A DNA stretch of 63,838 nucleotides from Bacteroidales bacterium (GTDB lineage Bacteria; Bacteroidota; Bacteroidia; Bacteroidales; Marinifilaceae), in the NCBI GenBank assembly GCA_015061245.1, contig SUWY01000014.1:1-63838 (forward strand). The letters run 5' to 3'. Both the position numbers and the translations under genes were made by a program. The notes below the pieces were generated by a model, which did no database searches, had not been told where the DNA came from, and worked only from the letters and a program-made list of their open reading frames with translations. Below, piece after piece: positions 36,716 through 46,464 of this stretch (position 1 is its first letter; each line of letters starts with the position of its first letter).

Positions 36716-39700
36716 ATGCTTAACAAGATTATCAGATTCGCTTTGAATAACCGATTGGTTATTTTAGCGGTTGCAATCCTACTTTTGGGCATAGGCTCGT
36801 ACACCGCCTTCAATATGGAGGTCGATGTATTCCCGGACCTAAACGCGCCAAGAGTTGCTGTAATGACCGAGGCAAAGGGAATGGCTCCCGAAGAGGTAGA
36901 GCGTTTGGTAACATTTCCTATAGAGACAGCTGTAAACGGAGCTACAAACGTGCGACGCGTACGTTCATCATCGACCACCGGATTCTCAATTGTATGGGTT
37001 GAATTCGATTGGGGAACCGATGTATATCGTGCACGACAAATCGTATCAGAGAAGCTCTCGTTGGTTAGCGAGGAGCTCCCCGACTACATAGGAAAACCAG
37101 TAATGGGTCCTCAATCATCTATTTTGGGCGAGGTTATGATTATCGGCCTAACCTCGGACACAACATCGCTTATGGATTTGCGCACCTACGCAGATTGGAC
37201 TATTCGCCCACAACTATTGGCAACAGGAGGAGTTGCCCAGGTTGCAGTATTGGGAGGCGATGTTAAAGAGTACCAAATATTGCTCCAACCGGAGTTGATG
37301 AAGCACTATAACGTAACTCTCGATGGAGTTATGGCAGCAATCAATGGAATGAATACCAACTCATCGGGAGGAACTCTGTATGAGTATGGTAACGAATATC
37401 TGATTCGAGGCGAAGTTTCAACCACCAACATTGAAGAACTCGGCAAAAACCCTATAATTGCCGAAGGTGGTAATGTTGTACTTCTTGAACAAATTGCAAA
37501 GATTACAATTGGTGGTGAGCGGCCACAAACAGGTCTTGCATCGAATAGAGGTAAAGCTGCTGTTCTATTGACCGTAACCAAACAACCCAATACCGGAACA
37601 ATTGCTCTTACAGATCAAATATTGGAGCGATTGGAAAAGATCAAGAAAACGTTGCCTGCAGATATAAAGATTGACACCGAAATTTTCCGTCAATCATACT
37701 TCATTCAAAACTCAATTGACAACATTCAAAAAGCGTTGATTGAGGGAGGAATATTTGTTGTTATAATTCTATTCATATTCCTGATGAATGGCAGAACAAC
37801 TATCATATCGTTAATTACCATTCCACTATCACTCTTGATTACCATTCTTGTCATGAAAGCAATGGGAATGACCATCAACACAATGAGTATCGGAGGAATG
37901 GCAATTGCTATCGGTTCGCTTGTCGATGATGCTATTGTCGATGTTGAGAATGTATATAAGCGACTACGTGAAAACAGGTTAAAAAGTGTCGAAGAGCGCA
38001 AAAGTGTAATTTCGGTCATTTACGAGGCCTCAAAAGAGGTGCGCTTGCCAATTCTAAACTCAACATTCATCATTGTTGCCAGCTTTGTTCCGCTATTCTT
38101 CTTGTCCGGAATGGAGGGCAGAATGTTGGAGCCATTAGGAATTGCATTTATTGTATCGCTCTTTGCATCGACATGCGTTGCTCTTACATTAACCCCCGTA
38201 CTTTGCAGCTATCTGCTTGGCAAAGATAGTGGCGATAAAGAGAGTAAAGAACCGATTATTGCTGCCGCAATCAAAAAGGTATATATGAGGGCATTAGACT
38301 ATGTGCTAATCCATAAAAAAGCTGTATTGTCAGTCACAGCAGTACTCTTTATTGGAGCCCTTGCCCTATTCTTTACCTTTGGACGCAACTTCCTACCTCC
38401 GTTTAACGAAGGCTCATTTACAATCAATGTCAGCACCCTTCCCGGAATCTCATTAGAGGAGTCGGACAAGATTGGAAGAGACGCAGAGGAGTTGCTATTA
38501 ACAATTCCGGAAATCAAAACCGTTGCCAGAAAAACAGGACGAGCTGAGTTAGATGAACACGCTCTTGGTGTTAATATGTCCGAAATTGAGGCACCTTTCG
38601 AACTAAAAGATAGGAGCAAAGAGGAGGTTATGGCTGAGATTCGCGAAAAGATCAAATTGCTTCCAGGAGTCAATTTGGAAATCGGCCAACCAATTTCTCA
38701 CCGCATCGATGCAATGCTTTCGGGAACTCAATCAAGCATTGCCATAAAACTTTTCGGTAGCGATTTAACCACAATGTTTACCCTTGGAAACGAGATAAAA
38801 CAGGCAATTGCCGGAGTTGAGGGAATTGGAGATTTAAATGTAGAGCAACAGATTGAACGGCCACAGCTTGTTATAAAGCCAAAGCGTGAAATGCTTGCAA
38901 AATATGGAATCTCGCTATCACAATTTGCCGACTACGTAAACACTCTTCTTGCCGGCGAGAGTGTATCACAAGTGTACGAGGGTAACCGTTCATTCAACCT
39001 GATTGTTAAAGTTGACAATCAGGAAAGAGCAACAATGGAAGATATAAAGGGAATCTTTGTTGATGGAGCAAACGGAGTTAAAGTTCCATTTGAGCAGATT
39101 GCAACAATTGAAACTGCCGACGGTCCAAACACAATCAACCGCGAAAATGTAGAGAGAAAGATCGTAATCTCTGCAAACGCCTCAGGAAGAGACGTTGGCA
39201 GCGTTGTAAAGGATATACAGGATATTGTTGAGGCAGAGATTACCCTACCGGAAGATTATCGCATCGAGTATGGCGGTCAGTTTGAAAGCGAAAGAGCTGC
39301 ATCGAGAATTCTTCTGATATCATCAATCTTCTCTATATTGGTAATCTTCATGCTACTATTCAACCAATTCAGAAACTTTAGTCAGGCCGGCTTGGTATTG
39401 CTTAACTTACCATTGGCCTTGATTGGAGGCGTATTTGCAATTTGGTTCACAGACAAGGTTATCAGTATTCCGGCAATTATCGGTTTTATATCACTATTTG
39501 GTATTGCAACCCGAAACGGAATGTTGCTCATTGAACGTTTCAATGAGTTACAGAGCCAGGGCATTTCACTTATACAATCAGTAAAGATGGGATGTGCCGA
39601 CAGATTGGCCCCGATTCTTATGACAGCACTGACCTCTGCTCTGGGATTGTTGCCTTTGGCTCTTGGCGGAGAGTTACCGGGTAATGAGATTCAAAGCCCT

Positions 39701-39826
39701 ATGGCAAAAGTTTTGTTAGGAGGTTTGCTAAGTTCAACTCTTCTGAATGGTTTTGTCGTTCCTATTAGCTACATTATTGTTTCAAAACGAGGAAAAAAGG
39801 TAGAGAGATATGAAATTTCAGAATAA
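36716..39826 (+). CDS. Heavy-metal RND efflux pump (CusA/CzcA-like)
   Basis: The protein has 1036 residues and 12 membrane segments. The N terminus LNKIIRFALNNRLVILAVAILLLGIGSYTAFNMEVDVFPDLNAPRV, and the fourth-helix GSLVDDAIVDVENVYKRLREN with acidic residues for proton relay, are typical of heavy-metal RND pumps. It exports cations with proton motive force. Mono- versus divalent choice cannot be set from what I can see. It lies 11 bases after the adaptor gene and overlaps the outer-membrane gene by 17 bases. Confidence 0.93.
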   Translation: MLNKIIRFALNNRLVILAVAILLLGIGSYTAFNMEVDVFPDLNAPRVAVMTEAKGMAPEEVERLVTFPIETAVNGATNVRRVRSSSTTGFSIVWVEFDWGTDVYRARQIVSEKLSLVSEELPDYIGKPVMGPQSSILGEVMIIGLTSDTTSLMDLRTYADWTIRPQLLATGGVAQVAVLGGDVKEYQILLQPELMKHYNVTLDGVMAAINGMNTNSSGGTLYEYGNEYLIRGEVSTTNIEELGKNPIIAEGGNVVLLEQIAKITIGGERPQTGLASNRGKAAVLLTVTKQPNTGTIALTDQILERLEKIKKTLPADIKIDTEIFRQSYFIQNSIDNIQKALIEGGIFVVIILFIFLMNGRTTIISLITIPLSLLITILVMKAMGMTINTMSIGGMAIAIGSLVDDAIVDVENVYKRLRENRLKSVEERKSVISVIYEASKEVRLPILNSTFIIVASFVPLFFLSGMEGRMLEPLGIAFIVSLFASTCVALTLTPVLCSYLLGKDSGDKESKEPIIAAAIKKVYMRALDYVLIHKKAVLSVTAVLFIGALALFFTFGRNFLPPFNEGSFTINVSTLPGISLEESDKIGRDAEELLLTIPEIKTVARKTGRAELDEHALGVNMSEIEAPFELKDRSKEEVMAEIREKIKLLPGVNLEIGQPISHRIDAMLSGTQSSIAIKLFGSDLTTMFTLGNEIKQAIAGVEGIGDLNVEQQIERPQLVIKPKREMLAKYGISLSQFADYVNTLLAGESVSQVYEGNRSFNLIVKVDNQERATMEDIKGIFVDGANGVKVPFEQIATIETADGPNTINRENVERKIVISANASGRDVGSVVKDIQDIVEAEITLPEDYRIEYGGQFESERAASRILLISSIFSILVIFMLLFNQFRNFSQAGLVLLNLPLALIGGVFAIWFTDKVISIPAIIGFISLFGIATRNGMLLIERFNELQSQGISLIQSVKMGCADRLAPILMTALTSALGLLPLALGGELPGNEIQSPMAKVLLGGLLSSTLLNGFVVPISYIIVSKRGKKVERYEISE

Positions 39827-41006
39827 AATACGAGTAATAACCATGCTGTTCATAACACTGTTCGGCATGGGAGAGGTATATTCCCAAAACAGTGCATCAA
39901 TTCTAAAGAGCATTGAACAAAACAACCTGCTTCTACAGGCATACAGAGCCGAGACCGATGCTGAAATTTTAGAGAATCGCACCGGAATTACCCTCTCAAA
40001 CCCGGAGGTTGAGTTCCACCATTTATGGGTTCCTCCAACAGGAAGCAAGACACGCCAAGATATCAGTGTCAGCCAATCATTCGATATTGCCACCATATCG
40101 GGTATTCGTAGAAAGTTGGCAGGTAAAAGCAACGAGATTCTTGAGGAGGAGTATCGCGAAGAGAGAATAGCAACTCTTTTGGCAGCAAAGATTACCCTTA
40201 TCAATCTTACCCGCACCAATGCCCTAATTAAGATTATGGAGCAACGAGCTAAGGATGCACAACAACTTGCAGAGAGCTATAGAATTGGAGTTGAAAATGG
40301 TCATAACACCATCATTGAACAGAATAAAGCCCAAATCAATGCTATCACCATCAACACAGAGTTGCAGAATTTAAAACTTGAACAACAACAACTCTTGACA
40401 GAATTGCGCTTTATGAATGGAGGAATAGCTATTGAATATAGTGACACAATATTTGATAACCAACTTCCTCCTGCCAACTTTGATGAGTGGTACAAGCAGA
40501 TTGAGGAGCAACTGCCTCTTTATGCTGCAGCCCAAAAAGCAACCGAACTAAGCAGCAAACAGGTCTCTCTAAGCCGAATGGAGGGGCTGCCCGAAATCTC
40601 TGCCGGTTATATGAGCGAGGGATTGAGAAAAGGAGACAAAGCTCATGGAATAACATTAGGAATATCTATTCCTCTATGGGCAAACAAAAACAATATAAAG
40701 CAAGCCAAAGCTGCCGAGCATGCAAGCCGACTTCATGAAAAGAGTGTTGAGCAACAGCTATACTACACCCTTTACTCTCAATATGAGAAGTGCAAAACTC
40801 TAAATATGAATGTCGTAATGCTACGCAAAGGAGTAAACGAAGCAAATCACTCCGCCAAACTCTACAAAGCTCTTACAGCCGGTCAGATATCACTAACCGA
40901 CTACATTGTTGAGATGCAAATGATTTACGATATGTTCACACAACTATTCACCCTTGAATGTGAATACCAAACAGCCGTAGCAGAACTTCGCGCCGTAGAG
41001 CTATAA
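39810..41006 (+). CDS. TolC-family outer-membrane efflux protein
   Basis: The protein has 398 residues with a signal peptide ending near VYSQNS. The helical repeat pattern (TLSNPEVEFHHLW, SVSQSFDIATISGIRRKLA, ISIPLWANKNNIKQAKAA) is that of CusC/CzcC-type channels. It would form the trimeric outer-membrane exit duct for the pump encoded before it. Its start overlaps the end of the pump gene by 17 bases, which suggests coupled translation. Confidence 0.9.
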   Translation: MKFQNKIRVITMLFITLFGMGEVYSQNSASILKSIEQNNLLLQAYRAETDAEILENRTGITLSNPEVEFHHLWVPPTGSKTRQDISVSQSFDIATISGIRRKLAGKSNEILEEEYREERIATLLAAKITLINLTRTNALIKIMEQRAKDAQQLAESYRIGVENGHNTIIEQNKAQINAITINTELQNLKLEQQQLLTELRFMNGGIAIEYSDTIFDNQLPPANFDEWYKQIEEQLPLYAAAQKATELSSKQVSLSRMEGLPEISAGYMSEGLRKGDKAHGITLGISIPLWANKNNIKQAKAAEHASRLHEKSVEQQLYYTLYSQYEKCKTLNMNVVMLRKGVNEANHSAKLYKALTAGQISLTDYIVEMQMIYDMFTQLFTLECEYQTAVAELRAVEL

Positions 41007-41018
41007 ACACAAATGGAT

Positions 41019-41057
41019 GGTAGCTGGGACAAAAGAAACTATTTTGTTCCGGTTACC
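41019..41057 (+). terminator. Long hairpin after the efflux operon
   Basis: GGTAGCTGGGACAAAA (41019-41034) can pair along all 16 bases with TTTTGTTCCGGTTACC (41042-41057) around the loop GAAACTA, using three G-U pairs. The lack of a long T-run afterwards makes it a weak standard terminator, so it may instead be a processing or stability element. Confidence 0.5.
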
Positions 41058-41160
41058 ACATCTATCGTCAGCAATAATTATTGCAACTTACGAATGGACA
41101 TACGAGTATGGTGCATGGCCTTGATTTGATACCACAGAATATATTAAACAGCAAGAAAGG
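41058..41160. other. Non-coding spacer before orphan gene
   Basis: About 100 bases with no ORF of usable length and no clear promoter match. It separates the hairpin from the 6-bp tandem repeat. Confidence 0.4.
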
Positions 41161-41188
41161 ATATAAATATAAATATAAATATAAATAT
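41161..41188 (+). repeat. 6-bp tandem repeat abutting start codon
   Basis: ATATAA is repeated four times (41161-41184) and followed by ATATGA, whose ATG at 41187 is the start codon of the next gene. The repeat takes the place where a ribosome-binding site would be. Confidence 0.8.
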
Positions 41189-42437
41189 GAATAGAATATA
41201 TTTATTAATAATTATGCTTTTGGTTAACATTGATTTTGTGTTAGCTCAGAAACATGCAACTCTATTTAGCTTATGCATTGATTGTAATAATTACAAATAT
41301 TACGCACTTAATTATAATTTTAGAAAGGGATTTGATGTAGATTTTACAGATATACAACGTAAAGATTCCATTCATATCAAGAACGAACAAGCTATATATA
41401 ATTTTATTGATTCATTAAACATAGTTGATTTTTCAAATGATACTATATATATCTTTGAACAGGATAGTCAATATTACATAGAGACAAAAAATATATGTAT
41501 TGCAAAAGGAATAACAATGCTTGATAATCCATATTCTTATACAGACACCCTTATTATAACTAACAAACACTATGACAATCTGCGAGTATCATGGATTCCT
41601 AAATATGTGTATGATGCATGTATTCAAGAAGACACTAAGCTATTAGGACAAATCTCAACATTAAACGATATATCGACATCAAGAAAAGAAATGCGGTTTA
41701 GCCGAATTATAGTGGATGATTATGCAGTAAAACAAATTGAAGGATATCTTTTCCCTTTTGAGAGTATGATTCAAAGTAGTTGGGATCAATTACAGGAGAT
41801 CGAAACAACTGCAATTCAAGAGAATAGATATTTTAAAAAATCACAATTCCCATGTGAGGTTAAAAATATAGATATACATTTATGCGTAGATCATTATCAA
41901 TTTAAAAATCTAATACGAAGGAATAAAGAGATATATTGCTGGTATTCTCTATACGTTTTTCCATTAATAAAATCATTGAAAATAATTGATGAATCAGAAG
42001 ATACAGTAAACTTTAAAATGGTATATTCACCTAATGGAATATTTAAAAATCTTTGCATAGTAAAAACCAATTCCACAAATTTATATCTATTTGAAACAAG
42101 AGATAAAATTATATGGGATACCATAAATCCATCATACATGGAATTTTATAACTACACTAGAATCATGGAAAGAAGTAAATTATATGGAATCTATATTCCT
42201 CCTTATCTAATCGGAGAGTCTGATATTATAACCAGTAAATTTGTTTTAAGGGATTTACCAGAGTATAACCATTTTGACAATAAATTTTATATAAAAAATA
42301 TATCACCAAACACTAGAAGGATGAAGAGATATGAGGAACTTAATATTTATTATCGAGCAGAGATTTTAGATTCAAAAATCATAAAATCGGCCTTTAATTA
42401 CTCTATTTATCTACCGAAATATAAGGGTAGGCCGTAG
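41187..42437 (+). CDS. Orphan secreted protein of unknown function
   Basis: The protein has 416 residues. A signal peptide ends near FVLAQK, so it is exported. The rest is rich in Tyr, Asn, Ile and Lys, with several isolated cysteines (CIDC at about 30-33). I recognise no domain. A start-site repeat of ATATAA lies directly in front of it. The gene is markedly AT-rich compared with the efflux and RND genes on both sides, which suggests recent gain. A terminator hairpin spans its stop codon. Confidence 0.65.
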   Translation: MNRIYLLIIMLLVNIDFVLAQKHATLFSLCIDCNNYKYYALNYNFRKGFDVDFTDIQRKDSIHIKNEQAIYNFIDSLNIVDFSNDTIYIFEQDSQYYIETKNICIAKGITMLDNPYSYTDTLIITNKHYDNLRVSWIPKYVYDACIQEDTKLLGQISTLNDISTSRKEMRFSRIIVDDYAVKQIEGYLFPFESMIQSSWDQLQEIETTAIQENRYFKKSQFPCEVKNIDIHLCVDHYQFKNLIRRNKEIYCWYSLYVFPLIKSLKIIDESEDTVNFKMVYSPNGIFKNLCIVKTNSTNLYLFETRDKIIWDTINPSYMEFYNYTRIMERSKLYGIYIPPYLIGESDIITSKFVLRDLPEYNHFDNKFYIKNISPNTRRMKRYEELNIYYRAEILDSKIIKSAFNYSIYLPKYKGRP

Positions 42438-42443
42438 CCTACC
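42426..42443. terminator. Bidirectional hairpin spanning a stop codon
   Basis: GGTAGGC (42426-42432) pairs perfectly with GCCTACC (42437-42443) around CGTA. The stop codon TAG of the orphan gene (42435-42437) is inside it. The MMPL gene ends at 42445 on the other strand, and a T-rich stretch follows on the plus strand. Confidence 0.65.
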
Positions 42444-42444
42444 T

Positions 42445-44856
42445 CTACTTATTCTCTTTTGAGTCTTCGAGTTTTAACTTGCTCATATCCACATCATTCT
42501 CATCTTCAAGAATTTCCCATAGTGGTTCAACTTTAAAGATCTTTCTGGCCACACTCTTTTGCATTGTTAAAAGCAAAGCTGGCAACAATACAAGATTTGA
42601 GATCATTGCTGCAAATAGAGCCGAACATGTCAATGCTCCCAATGCAAATGTTCCTCCAAAATCAGATAGACAGAATATTCCAAAACCACACAATAGGATG
42701 ATTGAGTTATAGATAACACTTTGACCCGTCTCCTTCAATGAACGAATTACCGAAGTTGACATATTCCAACCATAACTCTGTAACTCTTGTCGATATTTAG
42801 CCAAGAAGTGAATTGTTGAATCAACTGTAATTCCAAATACCACACTGAATACCAAAACGGTCGATGCCTTAATAGGAATTCCACAGAATCCCATAATAGC
42901 TGCAATAACTATCAACGGTATCAAATTTGGGACCAACGCAATCAGTACCATTCGTTTACTTCTGAACATTAAGGCTATGAACCCTGAAATTAGGATAATT
43001 GCCAATAAGACAGAACTGAAAAGATTCTCTATCAAGTATTGATTACCCTTGAAATGGATAATACTTGAACCGGTCACCTTTACATCATACTTCTCAGGAG
43101 GGAATATCTTGGCAGCTGTTTTATAGACAAAGGCCTCTTTCTCTGCCATACGTTTTGTTCCAATATCCTTTACTCGAAAACTCAAACGAGCAGTCTGCTG
43201 TGTGCTATCAATAAATGAAAGTGCATACGAGTTGAAACCTCCGCCGCCCTCGCCTACACTATTTCCCATATATCTCATAATGAAATTCTTGGTTGTATTG
43301 GTAGGCAACTTGTAATAAGAACTTTTCCCATTATAGAAGGCTTGATTGGCAAATTTTGCAGCTGCAATCAATGAGATAGGCTTTGATATATCTTCATCAG
43401 CTGTCAACCGCTCTGATAGGGTGTCCAATCGCTTAAGATTGGCAATACTCAATATCTGCTTCGGTTTTCTGGTATCGACAGTTACCTCTAATGGCATTAA
43501 TCCATCAAAATTCTCCTCGAAGAAGGCCAAATCTTGCTTAATTGGATCGTCATCTTGAAGATCATCAACCATATAGCCGGTGGTCTTCATCAGGCTTACA
43601 CCTATTCCACAACCAAACATAATGATAATGGCGGCAAAGTACACTGTATGTCTGTGACGCAAAATTGCACTTGTCAAACGCTTTATACTTTTGTCAACCA
43701 TCGGATTATCCAGATGTTTTACATGTTTTGTATTAGGCACAGGCAAATAACTGAATATGGTTGGTATCAAAATTATTGATACTACAAAAATCATGATAAT
43801 ACTCAATAGAGCAACCTCGCCAAACTCAACCAAAACACGGCTTGAGGTAATCATAAAGGTTGCAAATCCTGCAGCAGTTGTTAAATTTGAGAAGAGGGTT
43901 GCATTTCCCACCTTACTCACAATTGCCTTCAACGCTCGCATCTTATCGCCATGCTTCATATAAACCGCATGGTATTTGTTTATCATATAGACACAGTTTG
44001 GAATACTGATAACTATAATCAACGGAGGGAGCATTGCTGTCAACAAAGTTATCTTAACTCCTAACATTCCCATGAATCCAAGTGTCCACAAAACACTAAT
44101 CATGACAATGCAAGAGCAGAAGAAGACAACTCTATATGATTTGAAGAATAGATATAAAACTATATTGGTTATTAGCAACGAAAGTATGATGAAGAGATAC
44201 ATCTCTGCCTTAATCATCTCTGCATTTACAACGCGGATGTATGGCATTCCCGAATAACGTACTTTCACATCATACTTCTCAGAGAATTGCTCTGCTAAAC
44301 CTTTAACCGAATTAACTAAATCCACACGCTTGGGCGATGCCATAACCTCGGCGCTAACTGTTATCATCATGGCATACGTGCCACTCTCTTTGTTGAATAA
44401 CATTCCATCATATATTGGAAGATTCTCAACTACATTGACTAGAGAGTCCAACTCTGCTTTACTTGAAATGTTTTTTGGGAATATTGGATCAACAGTAAAT
44501 TTACTTGCCTCGGTATCTTTATTTAGATTAAAAGTGTGAGTTATCGATACAAGAGCTGATACTCCATCAACATCAAGTATACCCTGCTCCATTGCCAACC
44601 AATCGTTAACTTTTTCTATTTCAAAGAAATTGCTATCTTGAACAGCAAGAACTATTACATTGCCCTCTTGACCGAATTGCTCTCTGAAGTTCTGATACAT
44701 AATGTAAGCAGAGTCATCGCGCGGCAAAAGATCCGCACTTTCATACGACATTTCTACTTTAAATATCTGTGTCGAGATTGCCAATGTACATAGCAATGTT
44801 CCGATAATAAATTTTAATCTGTTTTGTAACAGAATGTCAGCAAGTTTAGCCCACAT
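42445..44856 (-). CDS. MMPL/RND-superfamily transporter
   Basis: The protein has 803 residues with two halves of the MMPL type: a first helix, a periplasmic domain (about 35-215) and five or six helices, then the same again. The GFATFMITSSRVLVEFG and GITVDSTIHFLAKYRQEL sections correspond to helix 4 of each half. Family members export lipids, hopanoids or sterol-like molecules and polyketides. The cargo is unknown and no adaptor or outer-membrane gene is next to it. It is transcribed alone, opposite to the tRNA-Arg gene. Confidence 0.85.
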   Translation of the reverse strand: MWAKLADILLQNRLKFIIGTLLCTLAISTQIFKVEMSYESADLLPRDDSAYIMYQNFREQFGQEGNVIVLAVQDSNFFEIEKVNDWLAMEQGILDVDGVSALVSITHTFNLNKDTEASKFTVDPIFPKNISSKAELDSLVNVVENLPIYDGMLFNKESGTYAMMITVSAEVMASPKRVDLVNSVKGLAEQFSEKYDVKVRYSGMPYIRVVNAEMIKAEMYLFIILSLLITNIVLYLFFKSYRVVFFCSCIVMISVLWTLGFMGMLGVKITLLTAMLPPLIIVISIPNCVYMINKYHAVYMKHGDKMRALKAIVSKVGNATLFSNLTTAAGFATFMITSSRVLVEFGEVALLSIIMIFVVSIILIPTIFSYLPVPNTKHVKHLDNPMVDKSIKRLTSAILRHRHTVYFAAIIIMFGCGIGVSLMKTTGYMVDDLQDDDPIKQDLAFFEENFDGLMPLEVTVDTRKPKQILSIANLKRLDTLSERLTADEDISKPISLIAAAKFANQAFYNGKSSYYKLPTNTTKNFIMRYMGNSVGEGGGGFNSYALSFIDSTQQTARLSFRVKDIGTKRMAEKEAFVYKTAAKIFPPEKYDVKVTGSSIIHFKGNQYLIENLFSSVLLAIILISGFIALMFRSKRMVLIALVPNLIPLIVIAAIMGFCGIPIKASTVLVFSVVFGITVDSTIHFLAKYRQELQSYGWNMSTSVIRSLKETGQSVIYNSIILLCGFGIFCLSDFGGTFALGALTCSALFAAMISNLVLLPALLLTMQKSVARKIFKVEPLWEILEDENDVDMSKLKLEDSKENK

Positions 44857-44932
44857 TGTATTTTAATCTTATTATGATTTTACCAACCTATTGATTTTCT
44901 CTATAAGCGTGGCAAAATTAAGAAAAATTCAG

Positions 44933-44940
44933 TACTTTTG
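44933..44940 (+). promoter_or_regulatory. -7 box for tRNA-Arg
   Basis: TACTTTTG matches TAnnTTTG, 10 bases before the mature tRNA 5' end. No clear -33 element is seen. Confidence 0.5.
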
Positions 44941-44950
44941 CCAATAAATT

Positions 44951-45022
44951 GGTTGCGTAGTTCAATGGATAGAATAGAGGTTTCCTAAACCTTAGATTCG
45001 GGTTCGATTCCCGGCGCGACTA
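44951..45022 (+). tRNA. tRNA-Arg(CCT)
   Basis: Cloverleaf with acceptor GGTTGCG against CGCGACT, D arm GTTC...GAAT, anticodon stem GAGGT/ACCTT and loop TTCCTAA (anticodon CCT), and T arm GGTTCGATTCC. The discriminator is A, and CCA is not encoded. It reads codon AGG. The exact ends could shift by one base. Confidence 0.93.
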
Positions 45023-45040
45023 CAAATAATATTTTCTACT

Positions 45041-46015
45041 ATGCTTACACTTAATGAGATACGCAATCTTGTCCAAGAGGAGTTGGATCGCGCAGAGTAC
45101 GTTGAATACCCGGAGCAGTTGTTTGAACCTGTTCGTTATTTGATTGGTGATGGAGGTAAACGCCTAAGACCTGTATTAGCGTTAATGGCATATAATCTAT
45201 TCCACGATGATATTACACCAGCCATAAAGAGTGCTGTCGGTATTGAAATTTTCCATAACTATACCTTGCTTCATGACGATGTAATGGACGATGCTCCATT
45301 GCGACGCGGAGTTCCAACAGTTCACAAAAAATGGAACAATAATGTTGCTATCCTTAGTGGTGATGCTGCAGCCATTGTCTCATATAAGTTAATTGAGCAT
45401 TGCGAAGATAAATATCTAAGAAAGGTTATCACATTCTTTAACCAGATGGCCATGGATATCTGTAAGGGCCAGCAACTGGATATGGAGTTTGAAACCCGCA
45501 ATGATGTTACCGTTGATGAATATATCCGCATGATATATTGGAAAACATCGGTTCTACTTGCAGGAAGTTTACGTCATGGAGCGTTGATTGCCGGTGCTCC
45601 GGAAGAGATATATAATGCCCTTTACGATTTTGGAGGCTGTTTAGGTTTGGCATTCCAACTACAAGATGACTATCTTGATGTATATGGCAACGAAAAGAGT
45701 TTCGGAAAGCAGATTGGAGGCGATATCACCATCAATAAAAAGACCTTTATGCTAATTAAGGCTCTTGAAAATGCAAACGACGAACAGCGAGCAGAGTTGC
45801 AGAATTGGATTACTACCAAACACTTTGACAGAAACGAAAAGGTTCAGGCTGTTACAGAGTTATACAACGCTATCGGAGTTCGTGAAATGGCATTGGCAGA
45901 GATTGCAAACTACATAGTGCAGTGCAAAGAGATTCTTAGAAATATTCCTATCGAGGAGGAGAAGAAGAGCGTATTCTACGAAATGATTACAACTCTTGAG
46001 GGAAGAAACCATTAA
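45041..46015 (+). CDS. Polyprenyl diphosphate synthase
   Basis: The protein has 324 residues. The first aspartate-rich motif LLHDDVMDDAPLRRG is at 77-91, and the second is LQDDYLDVYGNEKSFGKQIGGD. It condenses isopentenyl diphosphate onto an allylic diphosphate, giving a long-chain polyprenyl product; octaprenyl or a similar length for menaquinone is likely but chain length is not certain. It starts 18 bases after tRNA-Arg and is followed by a dCMP deaminase and a protease gene. Confidence 0.9.
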   Translation: MLTLNEIRNLVQEELDRAEYVEYPEQLFEPVRYLIGDGGKRLRPVLALMAYNLFHDDITPAIKSAVGIEIFHNYTLLHDDVMDDAPLRRGVPTVHKKWNNNVAILSGDAAAIVSYKLIEHCEDKYLRKVITFFNQMAMDICKGQQLDMEFETRNDVTVDEYIRMIYWKTSVLLAGSLRHGALIAGAPEEIYNALYDFGGCLGLAFQLQDDYLDVYGNEKSFGKQIGGDITINKKTFMLIKALENANDEQRAELQNWITTKHFDRNEKVQAVTELYNAIGVREMALAEIANYIVQCKEILRNIPIEEEKKSVFYEMITTLEGRNH

Positions 46016-46029
46016 GATATAACAAAACT

Positions 46030-46458
46030 ATGGTAGAGGAGAAACAACTTTTGTTAGATAAACGTTATTTAAGAATGGCAAAGATATGGGGCGAGAACTC
46101 GTATTGCGAGCGTCGTCAAGTTGGAGCCCTTCTCGTAAAAGAGAATTCTATTATCTCTGACGGATTTAATGGAACGCCTTCGGGATTTGAGAATATATGC
46201 GAGGACGATGAGGGCAAAACCAAACCATACGTTCTTCACGCAGAAGCAAATGCCATAACAAAAGTTGCAAAATCCAACAACAATAGTAACGGAGCAACTA
46301 TATATATCACAACATCGCCATGTATTGAATGCGCAAAGCTTATAATACAAGCAGGCATTAAGCGAGTTGTATTCAGTGAAATGTACAGATGCGCTGATGG
46401 CATAGAGTTGCTTAAAAGAGCCGGAATTAGTGTTGACTATATCCAGGATATTGAATAG
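46030..46458 (+). CDS. Deoxycytidylate deaminase family protein
   Basis: The protein has 142 residues. The zinc-binding motifs are HAEANAI (His70, Glu72) and PCIECAKL (Cys98, Cys101), typical of the dCMP deaminase/ComE-B group. It should convert dCMP to dUMP for dTMP synthesis. It is 14 bases after the polyprenyl synthase gene and 6 before an S41 protease gene, probably one operon. Confidence 0.9.
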   Translation: MVEEKQLLLDKRYLRMAKIWGENSYCERRQVGALLVKENSIISDGFNGTPSGFENICEDDEGKTKPYVLHAEANAITKVAKSNNNSNGATIYITTSPCIECAKLIIQAGIKRVVFSEMYRCADGIELLKRAGISVDYIQDIE

Positions 46459-46464
46459 AGTACA

